A stretch of DNA of 64,000 bases from Athripsodes cinereus (GCA_947579605.1 OX388314.1:23942000-24005999); one strand, 5' to 3'; positions 1 through 10,627 are shown, numbered from the stretch's first letter. Program-made: numbers and translations. The notes: generated by a model not told the origin, from the sequence alone.

Positions 1-721
1 TATTTTTTCTGGGAAAAATAATGAATGGTGGCACAAAATGACCAGTAGCATTCATGCAAACAACTATTGTCATCAGAGATCCTCTTTCTGCTGAAGTCAG
101 TGCAGCTACCTGGCGTTTACCTTTGTGGCCGATTATTTGTGGTATCTTACTTTGTACTATTGTGAGGCCTGATTCATCCACGTTGTAAATACGATTTGGT
201 GGATAGTTATTTTTAGTGTAAAGCTCTTCAAGGAGGTTGAAAAAGGCTTCCACTTTTTCTTTATCAAATCCAAATGCTCTGGCAAATGATGTACCAGTTG
301 GTCTTCTTATCGAAAGTTTATCTTTATGACGATTTAAAAATAACTTCAACCACTTTTTTCCAGCCATACCAGATTCACCGAAGGGATTCTGCAAATTGTT
401 TCGCTTTGCTAGCATGAACGCCATACGGCGAAGATCAGTTCTTGTTAAACCGTGAAACTTGCTCTCCATTATTAGTATGTATTCTACAAGCTGACGTTCA
501 AGTTCGGAGCCCAAGATAGTTTTTCGTCCTAATGTAGTAGCTGCTGCCACTTCTGGAGACTGTTCATCTTTTTGGCAGAGACGAAATAAAGTTGTCCTAG
601 GCACTTGAAAATGCTGTGCCGCTTTCAAATACCCCATTTTCTTTGCCCGGACGATTTTTATAGCTTGTGCCATTTTTTCTTCATCCCAGGTTTTTCGTTT
701 GGTTGATTGCGAATCGGACAT
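1..721 (-). CDS. pogo/Tigger-like transposase, N-terminal part, runs off the left edge
   Basis: An uninterrupted frame starts at the ATG at 721 and reads 240 codons to the window edge without a stop. Residues about 8-50 look like a psq-type helix-turn-helix (TWDEEKMAQAI ... GYLKAAQHFQVPRTTLF), the DNA-binding domain of the pogo branch of Tc1/mariner transposases. Residues about 70-150 resemble a CENP-B-type second HTH region (GLTRTDLRRMAF, GKKWLKLFLNRH). Residues 179-184 (YNVDES) carry what should be the first catalytic Asp (D182) of the DDE/D domain. The remaining catalytic residues lie outside the window. There is no frameshift or stop, so the copy is young or under selection. The alternative is a domesticated Jerky/Tigger-derived host gene, which this fragment cannot exclude. 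Confidence 0.85.
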   Translation of the reverse strand, partial: MSDSQSTKRKTWDEEKMAQAIKIVRAKKMGYLKAAQHFQVPRTTLFRLCQKDEQSPEVAAATTLGRKTILGSELERQLVEYILIMESKFHGLTRTDLRRMAFMLAKRNNLQNPFGESGMAGKKWLKLFLNRHKDKLSIRRPTGTSFARAFGFDKEKVEAFFNLLEELYTKNNYPPNRIYNVDESGLTIVQSKIPQIIGHKGKRQVAALTSAERGSLMTIVVCMNATGHFVPPFIIFPRKN

Positions 722-1190
722 TCTAAAAACAAACATTACATATATTTTTAAAGAAATAATAGCAAGTATCTATCATATGAAAAATTAAGACCTAATTATG
801 GAATATTCCATAATTAGATACCGACGACTGTCCATATTTGGATTTTTATACTAGTTCATACTCTTCTAAATATTTTTTCAAGTCACAATATTTTAATGAC
901 AAAAGATCACAAAATGGTGAAATAAACATAATACCGATATACTAAATAGTATAAAACTTATGTATACAAACATAACAGCTGGTAATACTCATTTATTACT
1001 TACCTTTAAAATTTTCTACACGACAACAAAACAAAACACGCCTGCCACACATGAAGCGTTCGCGCAACTGACTCGATGGTGTGAGTGCGATAGTTAGTAG
1101 ACCGAATGAAACAGAAGATGGTCGAGTGTTGCGTTTCATACTTATAGTCTTAGAGAAATGAAGGTATTCCATATTAGGATACTATTTCAT
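722..1190. other. 5' noncoding part of the pogo-like element or flank
   Basis: No coding sequence is seen. A perfect 26-bp palindrome lies at 792-817 (core GGAATATTCC). Similar words (TCCATA..TTAG.ATAC and CATATTTGG) recur at 806-843 and 1167-1197, which could be subterminal repeats of the transposon. Bases 1020-1140 are less AT-rich than their surroundings. The terminal inverted repeat itself could not be fixed because the other end of the element is outside the window. Confidence 0.35.
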
Positions 1191-1207
1191 ATTTGGTGAC
1201 TTTCCTC

Positions 1208-1360
1208 TATTAATATATACCTATAGGGAACAGTGTATTTTTTATAGTTATTTATTTGTGGAATTGATAGAGTAGCGATGATTGTATGTATGTATTATCA
1301 ATTAAATCAATACTTCCGACTTGTTGATTTATCGAACTAGACAGCCCATATATTATAATA
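1208..1360 (+). mobile_element. Fragment of MITE family D
   Basis: It matches the right half of the element at 18055-18436: GGAACAGTGTATTTTT, TTATTTGTGGAATTGAT, AATTAAATCAA and CGACTTGTTGAT occur in the same order. The left end is missing. Bases 1361-1664 contain nothing recognisable. Confidence 0.5.
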
Positions 1361-1664
1361 TCTTCTTTCAAAGTACATAACTAATATTATGCATCATGGA
1401 ACGAGCAAAGCCGGGTTTAAGGCTTGTCAACTAATTACTTTACAGTACATAATATTATGTACGTCCTATTATCGTGTTTATTATGGGTTATAAAAGAGTT
1501 TAATGAACTTATGTAGTGATAAGTGCGTGTATTTATATGACTATTTCTATAGGACTAAGATAAGTTGGTTACATGCAGCTAATCGCTGGCTACCACACTT
1601 GAGGGAGATTTCCTTGGTAGTATGATTTAATTTACATACGTAGGAATAGTCAAGTACAATAAAA

Positions 1665-1782
1665 AGTAGGTCTCCACTCTTTTCTGTAAGTTTTCGAATA
1701 TAGTCATACAGTCACGAATAGGTAATAGGGTGAACCTACCATCCCAAATGTTATTGATTTTTATAAATTGGCACGGAGAGTT
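1665..1782 (+). repeat. R1 retroposon fragment
   Basis: It carries the R1 words CACTCTTTTCTGTAAGTTTTC and, further on, TTGGCACGGAGAG, with the middle degraded. R1 is described at 55251-55501. Confidence 0.5.
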
Positions 1783-1844
1783 TCTGATGAAACTTGGCGT
1801 GGTACCTACTATTCTTCATTATTATCGTGTTTAGTGTTGTGGAA

Positions 1845-2345
1845 TTCTCAAGAAATAATTTTTCGAGAAATTTACCGAGAAATTTCTCGAAAAATTTCTC
1901 AAAGTAGAGAATTATCGGAGAATTTTTTTTATTTTTTATTTAACAGTATAATAATAATAAATACTTTATTCAATCAATCAATCAATAACAATGTACAAAT
2001 GTTGAGAAAATTTATCACCAATATGGCTACAATTAATTATGGAAACAAAAAATGTTAGGTACCTACATAGAAAAAAGTGCTAATAACTGATGAAAAATCT
2101 TGATTTTTGACACCCCACATGCCCATATTTAAGTTAAAAAAAAATTGCAGGTACGTACATGGAAAAAAGTGTTAATAACCTCTGATTTGGGCCTTAATCA
2201 GCCCCACAAATGGATCAATCAGGTTGGTTGCGAAGTGTACTGGGCGAAAGGTCATAATACCACTAAGAAAAATTATGGAGAGAAATTTCTCTTCCATCAG
2301 AGGAGAAGTTCTCGAGAAATTTCTTTGGAGAATTTTCTCTTCTCA
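1845..2345. mobile_element. Possible hAT-like deletion derivative with GAGAAATTTCTC repeats
   Basis: Clusters of the palindromic word GAGAAATTTCTC and variants occur at 1845-1925 and again at 2275-2345, bracketing about 350 bp of AT-rich sequence. The interior holds a diverged direct duplication (2055-2087 and 2149-2178). Arrays of short palindromes near both ends recall the CCCGGGAT-rich element at 7027-7450. No TIR or target duplication could be fixed, so the class is a guess. Confidence 0.3.
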
Positions 2346-2788
2346 CATCACTAATCGTGTTAAAAAAATGGATGCTTTATTTGAAAATAAATAAATTACA
2401 GTATAAATGGAAGTTAATTTACTCGTTAACGCTGTTAAGTATCCAAATATTCCGAATCCGGATCAGCTGTTGTATTATAATAACATAGTACTTATTTACG
2501 TAAAAATAGTCGTTTTATGACTTGTCCCATTTATCTCCGCGACTGACCGGATGATAGAGTTGACTTGTGACCCTTGTCTCGCCAGCTTACGTACAGTGTA
2601 AACAATAATCGGAATTCCCTTGCATTTTAATTACAAGTATTATTAATGTATTAGGTACTCCTCTCTCTCGCTCTCTTTCTGTCTCTTTCTGTTTATACCA
2701 TTATGGCATCTCCTACAAGTGGGGTCTCCTTCAGCCGATGTAATAAGCATCCAGGTCATATTCTCCGTGTTAATAATAAGCATTATGC
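2346..2788. other. Non-genic AT-rich stretch with a CT-rich tract
   Basis: No coding potential or known repeat is visible. A pyrimidine-rich low-complexity run lies at 2660-2692. Confidence 0.5.
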
Positions 2789-3049
2789 CGTGGAGCACCC
2801 GGTAAAGAATTAGTCTCCCACTCTTTTCCGTAAGTTTTCGAGTGTCCTGTAAGAGGCAGGTGTTCGAAAAATAAAGACATTTTACATCTCAAATTCAGCG
2901 ATGAGGTTTGCCATCCGTCCTGAATGTCCTATTTTTTATTGGCACAGAGAAGACAGCCTGCATGTTTATTGCATGGAGCTGTTCTGCCGGCTACCCTACT
3001 TGTGGGAAATGCCGTGATGGTGTAGTAGTAGTAGTAGTAGTAATAATAA
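2789..3049 (+). repeat. R1 retroposon, near full length
   Basis: It starts with GTGGAGCACCCGGTAAAGAA, continues through CACTCTTTTCCGTAAGTTTT and GATGAGGTTTGCC, and ends GCCGTGATGGTG followed by a (TAG)n tail. A reverse-oriented R1 fragment follows at 3060-3132 (GGGTGGCATTCATATCACTG). Confidence 0.75.
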
Positions 3050-3164
3050 GCAAGATATTCAGAATGGGTGGCATTCATATCACTGAATTAAAGATGTCAA
3101 TTATTTGTCTTATAGGTGAAGTTTTACGATTACCTTTATTTTTTAAGAACACTCACAAACTAAC

Positions 3165-3354
3165 AGCAGCCTTATGTAGTCAAAAAACATTTTACTTTTA
3201 ATCGTTGTATAGTCGTTCGTCGATAGACGACTTTGTGAGAAAGTGTCAATTTCGTAGCTAAAATACACAAGTACGAAAATTGATACTTTCTCGCAGAGTC
3301 GTCTATAGTCGAACGACTACATAACGCTTAAATGTGTTTTGACTACGGCTGCAG
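3165..3354. mobile_element. Fold-back MITE
   Basis: Two arms of about 90 bp form an inverted repeat. GCAGCC..TAGTCAAAA near 3170 pairs with TTTTGACTACGGCTGC at the right end, and TAGTCGTTCG..ATAGACGACT pairs with its complement around 3299-3321. There is no coding capacity. It is probably a nonautonomous DNA transposon; no target duplication was identified. Confidence 0.6.
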
Positions 3355-3734
3355 AAGACCAAATTATATATTATATTCCCTACATGAGTGAGAATATTTT
3401 TCTTACTTTAATGCTATTTTTGCAATCATTTTCTCATTCTCAGTGAAACTATTCTAAGTTGGTAAATAATAAAAGTACCTACTTTATAGACGCAAAGTTC
3501 TTAGCGTGGTTGTATTATATTAAAAATAATAATATTATCAGGTAATACAATAAAAAATACTTATATCGACGCAATTAAATAATAATAATTGAGGCCTTGC
3601 TCCGAATGATTACTTTTTTCGATTAAAGTCTTATAACGTAATAAAATCATGAATGAATATTGGTGATACTCAAATTACTCAGTGACGTAAAATATTTAAT
3701 CACATTTTACTCGCGATGACGTGTGCTAAGTAGG
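3355..3734. other. Non-genic AT-rich stretch
   Basis: Nothing recognisable is present. Confidence 0.5.
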
Positions 3735-3742
3735 CAGGTAAG

Positions 3743-4376
3743 CAGTGGCGTAACGTGGTAGGGCTGGCAAAATGCCACCGCCCCCCGACCCGATGGGGGC
3801 CCCCGGTTCTGAGGCCGCGGGCTCAGAAGTAACCTAACATTTTTAACAAAATTTAGTAAAAATTATATATTTTTTTAAAGTAGGTACTTCTTCTTCTTAT
3901 TTCATTTTACGGCAATGCACCCGCAATCGAGTGAATTATGATCAATGTAGGTACTTAAAATTAATTAAAGCTAGGCACAACAAAAAACCATGTACAAATT
4001 CAAATAAATTATTAAGATTTAAACGCATTCATATGAAAAACACTTTAGCGGTACAGAATGCTCGGAGATTTTTCTTTTATATGACCTTCACCACTGATGG
4101 TGTTCTTGGTCAGTCTCAAGTTTATAAGAATTTTATTAATAAGTAAATATTTTGTTAAAATTAAATTGTTAAAATTATGAAATATCTTTGCTTTAGAAAA
4201 CATTTTTTATTTGATATTTAACTAGAATGCACACAATATTAGTAATGCTTTTGTTGGCTAACTACTTAAGTAATTTAATAAAATTAAATTACAACGTAAA
4301 AAAATTTACTTAGGGAGGGGGGGGGTCCCATCCAATGAATTTGCCACGGGCCTCAAATTATATAGTTACACCACTT
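3743..4376. mobile_element. hAT-type MITE with perfect 8-bp target duplication
   Basis: The left end is CAGTGGCGTAAC and the right end is GTTACACCACTT, a 12-bp terminal inverted repeat with two mismatches. Both sides are flanked by CAGGTAAG (3735-3742 and 4377-4384), the 8-bp target duplication typical of hAT elements. The interior has GC-rich ends (3765-3825, 4314-4350) and an AT-rich core without transposase. Confidence 0.8.
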
Positions 4377-4384
4377 CAGGTAAG

Positions 4385-5324
4385 TATCTAAGAATAATAT
4401 TTTATTATATATTTTTTATTGTGATGTTTCGCCCTAGGGCAAAATGTAGACATGCAATTTTTACAACGTCAATAATAGTAGGTACAGTAATTAGTTGTGT
4501 TATTATCGAAAGGGTACTGCAGTTTTTGTACCTAGGAAATGTATACAAGTATTTTTGTATTTGACCTTTTTTTATTAAAACTCAAAAATGAGTCATCAAA
4601 TATAAAAAATGTTCTGATTTCAAAATTGTTGATAATTTAAGATAATATTCCTTCATAACAATAAACCCTGTAGGTTCCTACTAAATTTATGCTCCCGTGT
4701 TTTTTATTGTGGCGAAGGCCAGGCAAATACCACATTAATTTATTTTAACACCCTTTTTTGACTTTCGCAACATTCTTGTAATTTGTCATACATCTTTGAC
4801 GATCTGATCTTTTCTTAATCCACGTCCATTTTTTTTAAAATTTGGTCCTCAATCCACAAGGTCTAACCGCGTGCCCGGAACTCCCAACACACATAGATCC
4901 ATTTTCTTTTCAAATGAGAGTATTTTGGATGGCACTGGTGATCCAGATTATCCGCTTTTGCAATACACCGTTCCCTGGACATACCCAAGATTTTCTATTG
5001 GGGGGGGGGGCAGCAGAGTAACATTTTTTTATTAGTCTGAGTTCTCATAATTTAGTAATTTGGTATACCTACGCGAAAATTTTGTACCCTCCGGTCGTCA
5101 AATATTTTCAATTCGGCAGAGGAATTTAAAATGTTTCACTAGCAATAAAAATCAACGATGGTCAAATTTTACATTTCTAAATCATCTCAAAAATAATATT
5201 ATTTAAGTTTTTACACCTAAAGTAACAAACCGATCTATTATAATTACACGTACATATATTATGCTTACAATCACGCACGCAGGTAAATAATATAACGCCG
5301 GTGAATAAATAATACTTCACACGT
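4385..5324. other. Non-genic stretch
   Basis: No gene is seen. A run of G residues lies near 5000. The sequence is otherwise AT-rich. Confidence 0.45.
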
Positions 5325-5460
5325 GTAATTTTTTTCTAAAATGAGATATTGCTAACAAATTATTTGTCTCGTCAATTCGCATCTATCGATGAAATAACCT
5401 ACGCGCTGAAGTATCCACAGAAAAAAAATATTGAGAGAAATCAAACCTCTTGCGTGCTAA
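5325..5460 (+). repeat. Repeat family E copy
   Basis: It is a diverged duplicate of 18525-18660 in opposite orientation. Shared words include CAAATTATTTGTCT, GAAATAACCTA, TATCCACAGAAAAA (against TGTCCACGGAAAAA) and ATTGAGAGAAAT. The function and class of the family are unknown. Confidence 0.5.
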
Positions 5461-5570
5461 TTTTTTTTTTATTATTAAAAGATATATCTGGGTTCGGTGA
5501 TAAACCCAAATACAACCTTATACACCTTTCACACTAAGCTAAAAGCTTGTGCTGTGAAAGTTTTCTTAGA
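5461..5570 (-). repeat. SINE-A tail fragment
   Basis: It contains AAAGATATATCTGGGTT, CCCAAATACAACCTTATAC and CACCTTTCACA, the body of SINE-A (see 32383-32562). The tRNA-like head is missing. A family C fragment (TGTCGGTGTTTAG..GTAG..GAATTCCAT) follows at 5592-5640. Confidence 0.6.
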
Positions 5571-5785
5571 TTATTCGTGAAAAACTCACAATAAGTATTC
5601 ACTATGTCGGTGTTTAGGTTGTAGATGAATTCCATGGTGAAATTTAAAAAAAAAATCATTCAAATCACATATACTTCTGTGTATAAAAATCTGTGATTTT
5701 TTTTTAATCAAGCCAATAATAATAATATGTCAATTTAAATAGCACCATACTGTGATAATATCACTTCAAAGGCGCTTTACATTAT

Positions 5786-6295
5786 TTATTATAAAATTCT
5801 TGTGTCACGGTGTTTGTTATCATACTCCTCAGAAACGGCTGGACCGATTTTGATGAAATTTTCTGTGCTTATCGGGCAGGTCTAAGAATCAGCTAGCATC
5901 TATATTTCATGCCTCTAAAAGTTTAGGGTGGTCCACTCCGATTTTTTTTGTCAATTTTTTTATTTTTATTTTTTTATGGTCAGGCATGAAAAAATACTTG
6001 TTAAGGCTTTCGCAGCGTCTTGTATCGTTGATGTTCTCGGGTTTGCTGCGTGGATCTCCATCGTTCTCTCTTCTAGCTTTCGGCTTCGATGTTGAAGCCA
6101 TTCCTGGGCTTCAACATCGAAGCCGAAAGCTAGAAGAGAGAACGACGGAGATCCACACAGCAAACCCGAGAACATCAACGATATGAAAAAATACATACAG
6201 CCCTAAATTTTCACCCTTCAACCCCTATTTTTTAATAACGATATTAGTATATGTTATAATGTACATGGCAAAACAACGTCTACCGGGTCAGCTAG
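5786..6295 (+). mobile_element. Helitron-like nonautonomous element interrupted by a fold-back insertion
   Basis: It is homologous along its length to 8386-8709 (GTGTCACGGTGTTTGTTATC, GGACCGATTTTGATGAAATT, GGTCTAAGAATC, ACCGGGTCAGCTAG). It ends CTAG followed by T, which fits the Helitron 3' rule CTRR|T. Bases 5998-6182 are absent from the other copy and are described separately. The 5' boundary is approximate, and no Rep/helicase coding is present. Confidence 0.6.
5998..6182. repeat. Fold-back insertion with 77-bp arms
   Basis: The arms at 6023-6099 and 6107-6183 are inverted copies with two mismatches, separated by a 7-bp loop. The whole insert is bounded by the direct repeat ATGAAAAAATAC at 5986-5997 and 6183-6194, which looks like a 12-bp target duplication. 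The uninterrupted Helitron-like copy at 8590 has a single version of this word. It is more GC-rich than its host and is open in several frames simply because it is palindromic. Confidence 0.75.
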
Positions 6296-7026
6296 TACTC
6301 AATAATAGGTATTCAATATACTTAGATATTATCTTCCTCGTAACGAATCAGACACATAGTACCTACATGTAATCCTGCAAAAAAAAGTTTTGATCTCCTC
6401 TAAAATCTTCAAAAATGCACATAGGAGGTATTAGGAATCCACCGAATACAAATAATTAGACATGATATGATATTATATACGGTGAATATGTACAGTGTAC
6501 ATACACATACAATATAATCAAGGTTCTTTATATATAGAGGAAGCGCCTTGCACTTGAATATATTTAAAAATCATTCTCTTGTATTTCATGTGCCTAGCCC
6601 AATTTATTATTCAGTCAACAAGATATAGGTAACTAAATTGTTTAATTGCATTTGGTGACTTACCTCGATGTTTATAATATTATATTATCAAATATCGATT
6701 TATTTACTTACCTACATCGGTACAATAAAAATGGTAATTAATTGTACTTTTAATAGATAAATCTTTTAATAGCTTGATGGTGTTGTCAAGGATATTCAAC
6801 TAAGAAATCTAGGGTTCTTATTCCTCTACCGTTCTGATTTTACAATATTAAGCTATAATTGAAATGTATTGTTCAGTTGTTTTATATACAAGTTTGAATA
6901 GACTGATAAAAATGCTATTTTGACATTGAACTACATTTAATTTTTTTTTTGTGTTTTACTGTCTGTGAAATCTTCCAAGAAAATTAATCATTCAATATTA
7001 AATTTGATCCATATCTTACATATATT
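6296..7026. other. Non-genic AT-rich stretch
   Basis: No coding or repeat signature is recognised. Confidence 0.5.
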
Positions 7027-7455
7027 TAGAGAATTCGATCCCGGCCCTTTTTCTAATCCCGGGATTTCGGTATTATCTACGGTTAATCCCGGGATCCCAG
7101 GATAGTCCCGGGATTGTATTGGTACTTAATGAAAAGTAGTAAAAAAATCAGTAAACCATGTCAAAATCAAACTTGGTGCTCTGCATTAACAAGTTTTCCA
7201 ACTTTCAGCGTAACATTAGGACCGTCAGTGACTATTCCCACAATATCGGTATCTAGTGATGTATCGAACTCAGAAAGGTGCTCTTTTAAGATACGAACAC
7301 AAGTTTCGGCTGTCAGTGATTGATTAATGCGTATGTGTCCCAAATTCCCAACTTATTTAAAAATTGTTCTAATCCCGAAAATCCCGGATTTGTTAAATTT
7401 AATCCTGAAAATTTCGGGAGTAAAATACGACCGGGATCCCGGGATCGAATAAAGT
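7027..7455 (-). mobile_element. hAT-derived element with CCCGGGAT repeats and a transposase remnant
   Basis: Both ends carry TTCGATCCCGG in inverted orientation (7034-7044 and 7435-7447), with several more CCCGGGAT words inside each end. On the minus strand about 7160-7322 reads as a broken peptide with IVGIVTDGPNV and KVGKLVNAEHQ, resembling the region around the second catalytic Asp (TDGA.V) of hAT transposases. A stop follows directly. It is a deletion derivative of an autonomous hAT element. No target duplication could be fixed. Confidence 0.6.
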
Positions 7456-8385
7456 ACTTATTCTATTGTCCGAGGCGGCCCGCTACTGAATCCTTTTTTT
7501 ACAAAGAAATCATAATTTATCCATTTTTTATTCCCTGTGAGGGTTGCCTTGGCTCGCCCGTCTGGAACCATCATTGGGAACCCATTATAAGATAAGGTGT
7601 GATAATAAGATAAAGTGATAAGAATATTCGCGATGCCCATGGTAATGTATGATATACTTACTGTGATCAATGTAATTGTCTAATATTGATAAATAATTAT
7701 AAGGAGGGAAATAAAAAAAAAAAAAAAATACTAAAGGAACATTTACCGTTTAATAACGATATATAGTTTTGTAAGTATACTCGTATATCATCATATCTTA
7801 CGCAGAAAAGACATGTACTTGAGAACTTGGGTTTTAATTTTCCTATACAGCCTGACCTCAAACAAGCATTTTACCAACGTTGATGGACGTAATTTAGAAA
7901 ATAACAATTTTATTTCTTAGTGTGTTTATTTACTTATTCACTTGATTCAGGAAGTAGCGAAATATTTGATTTGCAACCACAAAAGTATAAATTATTCAGA
8001 CGGTTGATTTAGCGCAAAAAAAAACTACACATATATTTTACCTATTAGATAATACATATTATGAAGCACGTACATAATATTATATTGTATTGGGTACCTA
8101 CGTTGTATTGTTATGAATATGATTTCCATTTCATTTATGTATAATATTTTATTATTGTTTAGAAATCAAGGTTCATCGTTTATTATTTCATAAAACATAT
8201 GTACCTATATGTATCAGATTGTAAGTATTTTGTGCAGTATCGAATCCTTAGTCCTTACACAGGACAGGTTCCAACAGTCTTTCTGTACCCAAATAAAAAA
8301 TAAACTAAATTTAAGTTCTCCATTTACATGCGTGAGATTAAGGTGTTAGCAAATGGGGTAACGTAATCTGTAGATTTCCGGAATA
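7456..8385. other. Non-genic AT-rich stretch
   Basis: No gene is seen. An A-rich run lies at 7712-7728. Confidence 0.5.
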
Positions 8386-8709
8386 TCTAATATATAAAAT
8401 TCTCGTGTCACGGTGTTTGTTATCATACTCCTCCGAAACGTCTGGACCAATTTTGATGAAATTTTAGTGTGCTTGTCGGGTAGATCTGAGAATCGGCCAA
8501 CATCTTTTTTTCATACCTCTAAAAGTTAAGGGTGGTCCACCCCGAATTTGCTATTTTTATTTTTTGATCAATTTTTTTTATGATAAGGCATTAAAAAATA
8601 CATACAGCCCTAAAATTTCACCATTCTACCATCAACCCCTATTTTTTAATAGCGATATTAGTATATGGCATAATGTATATAGCAAAACAACGCTTGCCGG
8701 GTCAGCTAG
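8386..8709 (+). mobile_element. Helitron-like nonautonomous element, uninterrupted copy
   Basis: The element begins TC and ends GGGTCAGCTAG, with an A immediately before (8385) and a T immediately after (8710), as expected for insertion between A and T. It is about 324 bp with no inverted repeats at the ends and no coding. It is homologous to 5786-6295. The 3' subterminal hairpin expected of a canonical Helitron is weak here. Confidence 0.65.
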
Positions 8710-9056
8710 TAAGCTTATATATTATAATTTACGGGGCATGAAAAATAAACAAAAAGCTCTGTATTGATAAATTATTTTGCTGTGTAAAAAGACAAACACG
8801 ATCTAGTAATTTAAAGAACAAATTTCATTATTTAACCTTAAAATGATTATCTAGAGAACATAGTGGAGACGACCCTCTTCAATTCAAAGCGATTTTGTGT
8901 CAATTGAGTTGATACATCTTTTTTTTTTTTTTAAATATTGGCGATGCATCCTTGTTTGGATGATTTCCGCCAGTTGATACATCTGGATTTTTGTTATAAA
9001 CCTAAACACAACTTTCACTATTATACATTTTTATTATATTTATTTGTGTCAATGTA

Positions 9057-9115
9057 ATTTAAGACATCCAGGACGGGTGGCATATACCACCTCATCGCAT
9101 TAAAGAAGGCATTAA
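9057..9115 (-). repeat. R1 retroposon fragment
   Basis: It contains GACATCCAGGACGGGTGGCA and CCTCATCGC, matching the middle of reverse-oriented R1. Flanking bases 8710-9056 contain nothing else recognisable. Confidence 0.5.
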
Positions 9116-9165
9116 ATTTAATGTCTTCCCAAATCACAGGAGATAAAAATATTAAGTCAGCATCT

Positions 9166-9509
9166 CCGTCGGTCCCTCAATCCTGAGGATCGTGACCATC
9201 ATGCTTCGTTCTGTAGACCATATGTCTCCATCTTGAGCGATCCTCCGCCATGTGCAATGCCCCGTGTGGTGAACTCTGTGTGGCCTCCTTAATTTGGTCG
9301 CTCCATCTTATTGGTACTCTGCCCCTTCCACGCCTCTTTTCTACAACCCCAGTTGTAATTACTCTTTCCAGGTTTTCAGGCTCTCTTTTTGCAATGTGCC
9401 CGAAATATCGCAAAACGCGCTGTCTGCATCGTTGAGAGTCGTGTCGAAATGTTTGGCTCCCTGAGGATGGACTCATTATTAAGTATAATAATGAGTCTAT
9501 CGAGTTCAT
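9166..9509 (-). pseudogene. Non-LTR retrotransposon RT C-terminal fragment
   Basis: The minus-strand translation contains RQRVLRYFGHIAKREPENLE, then RRGRGRVPIRWSDQI, then MAEDRSRWRHMV. This is the typical tail after the reverse transcriptase domain in RTE/jockey-like non-LTR elements of insects. The catalytic RT motifs are absent, so this is a 5'-truncated copy. The upstream part of the frame (about residues 1-25) is probably flank. Confidence 0.75.
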
Positions 9510-10042
9510 AAAAATATTACTCGACTAGAGCATCTTTTCAATAATTCTAGGACATGCACCTGACTAGTATTGATGTAATAATAATTAATATAGAGATCAT
9601 ACTAAGTACACTTAGTAATATTAACAATAAGGAGTGAATGATCTTGTTCATTAATGCGCATTATGTACCTATCATTAAATTAAAATGATAATATGCTTAA
9701 CACAACATAAGTAAATTGAAGCAAATGCTCAATGATTACCTGGTTAAATTAACATCGCTATTGTCATAATTTAACAAGTTTGTGTATGTAAATATTATAA
9801 TATCTTCTTTATCAAAAGTCCGTGGAATTCAAATTCAAATATTTTTTTTATTTGGAATAAACACATTTTACAATAATCATCATTTCTTCATAAGTATACC
9901 TACAGCAAAAAAATCAATCGATTCCCTCAAATTTGAACAGAGCTCGTGCTGTGAGGATTAGTTCTAAAATTACTTATATCTGCTCATAAAAATAATATTC
10001 GAAATGTTTTGAGAACAACTCCGTAGACGGCTTGTACGTTAA
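9510..10042. other. Non-genic AT-rich stretch
   Basis: Nothing recognisable is present. Confidence 0.5.
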
Positions 10043-10197
10043 TTACTACTACCTACTACACCATCGCGGCATAATATGGACTTCCTCTCCATCTAGCCAC
10101 ATACATACGCCAGCAGACTAGCTACATAAAATAGGGTAGCCAACCGACTAGCCGCATAAAATAAACATGCAAGCTGTCATCTCCGTGTCATCCTATA
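10043..10197 (-). repeat. R1 retroposon, damaged copy
   Basis: It opens with CTACTAC and CACCATCGCGGCATA and ends AAACATGCAAGCTGTCATC. The GGTAGCCA word is present, with a local duplication around 10080-10150. Confidence 0.6.
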
Positions 10198-10627
10198 ATT
10201 TTATTAATTACATACAACAAATTCCCTGCTTATTCCATGGCTCTGTATCATCACAGCGTGTTCTATAAGTACTTAGCAGTGACGGGAATAAACTTAATTC
10301 ATTTGAAATTTCACAATCTCATCGTTTTTGTATAACAATTTCAGACAGTACCCAACTGTATTGCTAGGCATTTGGTGCTTTTGGCATATATGGAAAGCAC
10401 GGCACTGCTATCTAGAAATTCGATAGAAAATATAGTGTTTTGTTTGTTTTTAATTACTTAATTATTCTACGATTTAAGTAGTTTATTTTAACAAAATTGT
10501 AGAGTACAGATATTTTTTTCTTTGTTAACACCCTTACATACGATATATATTCAAAAGAATAAACCAATATAATAGATTTTTATATATAATACCTAGATGG
10601 AGTACTCGTATATATTTTCATTGTAAT

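Noticed and set aside
5907..6196. Overlapping frames on both strands with similar peptides
   Set aside because: Produced by the 77-bp inverted repeat being read in both directions. No family match and no conserved start.
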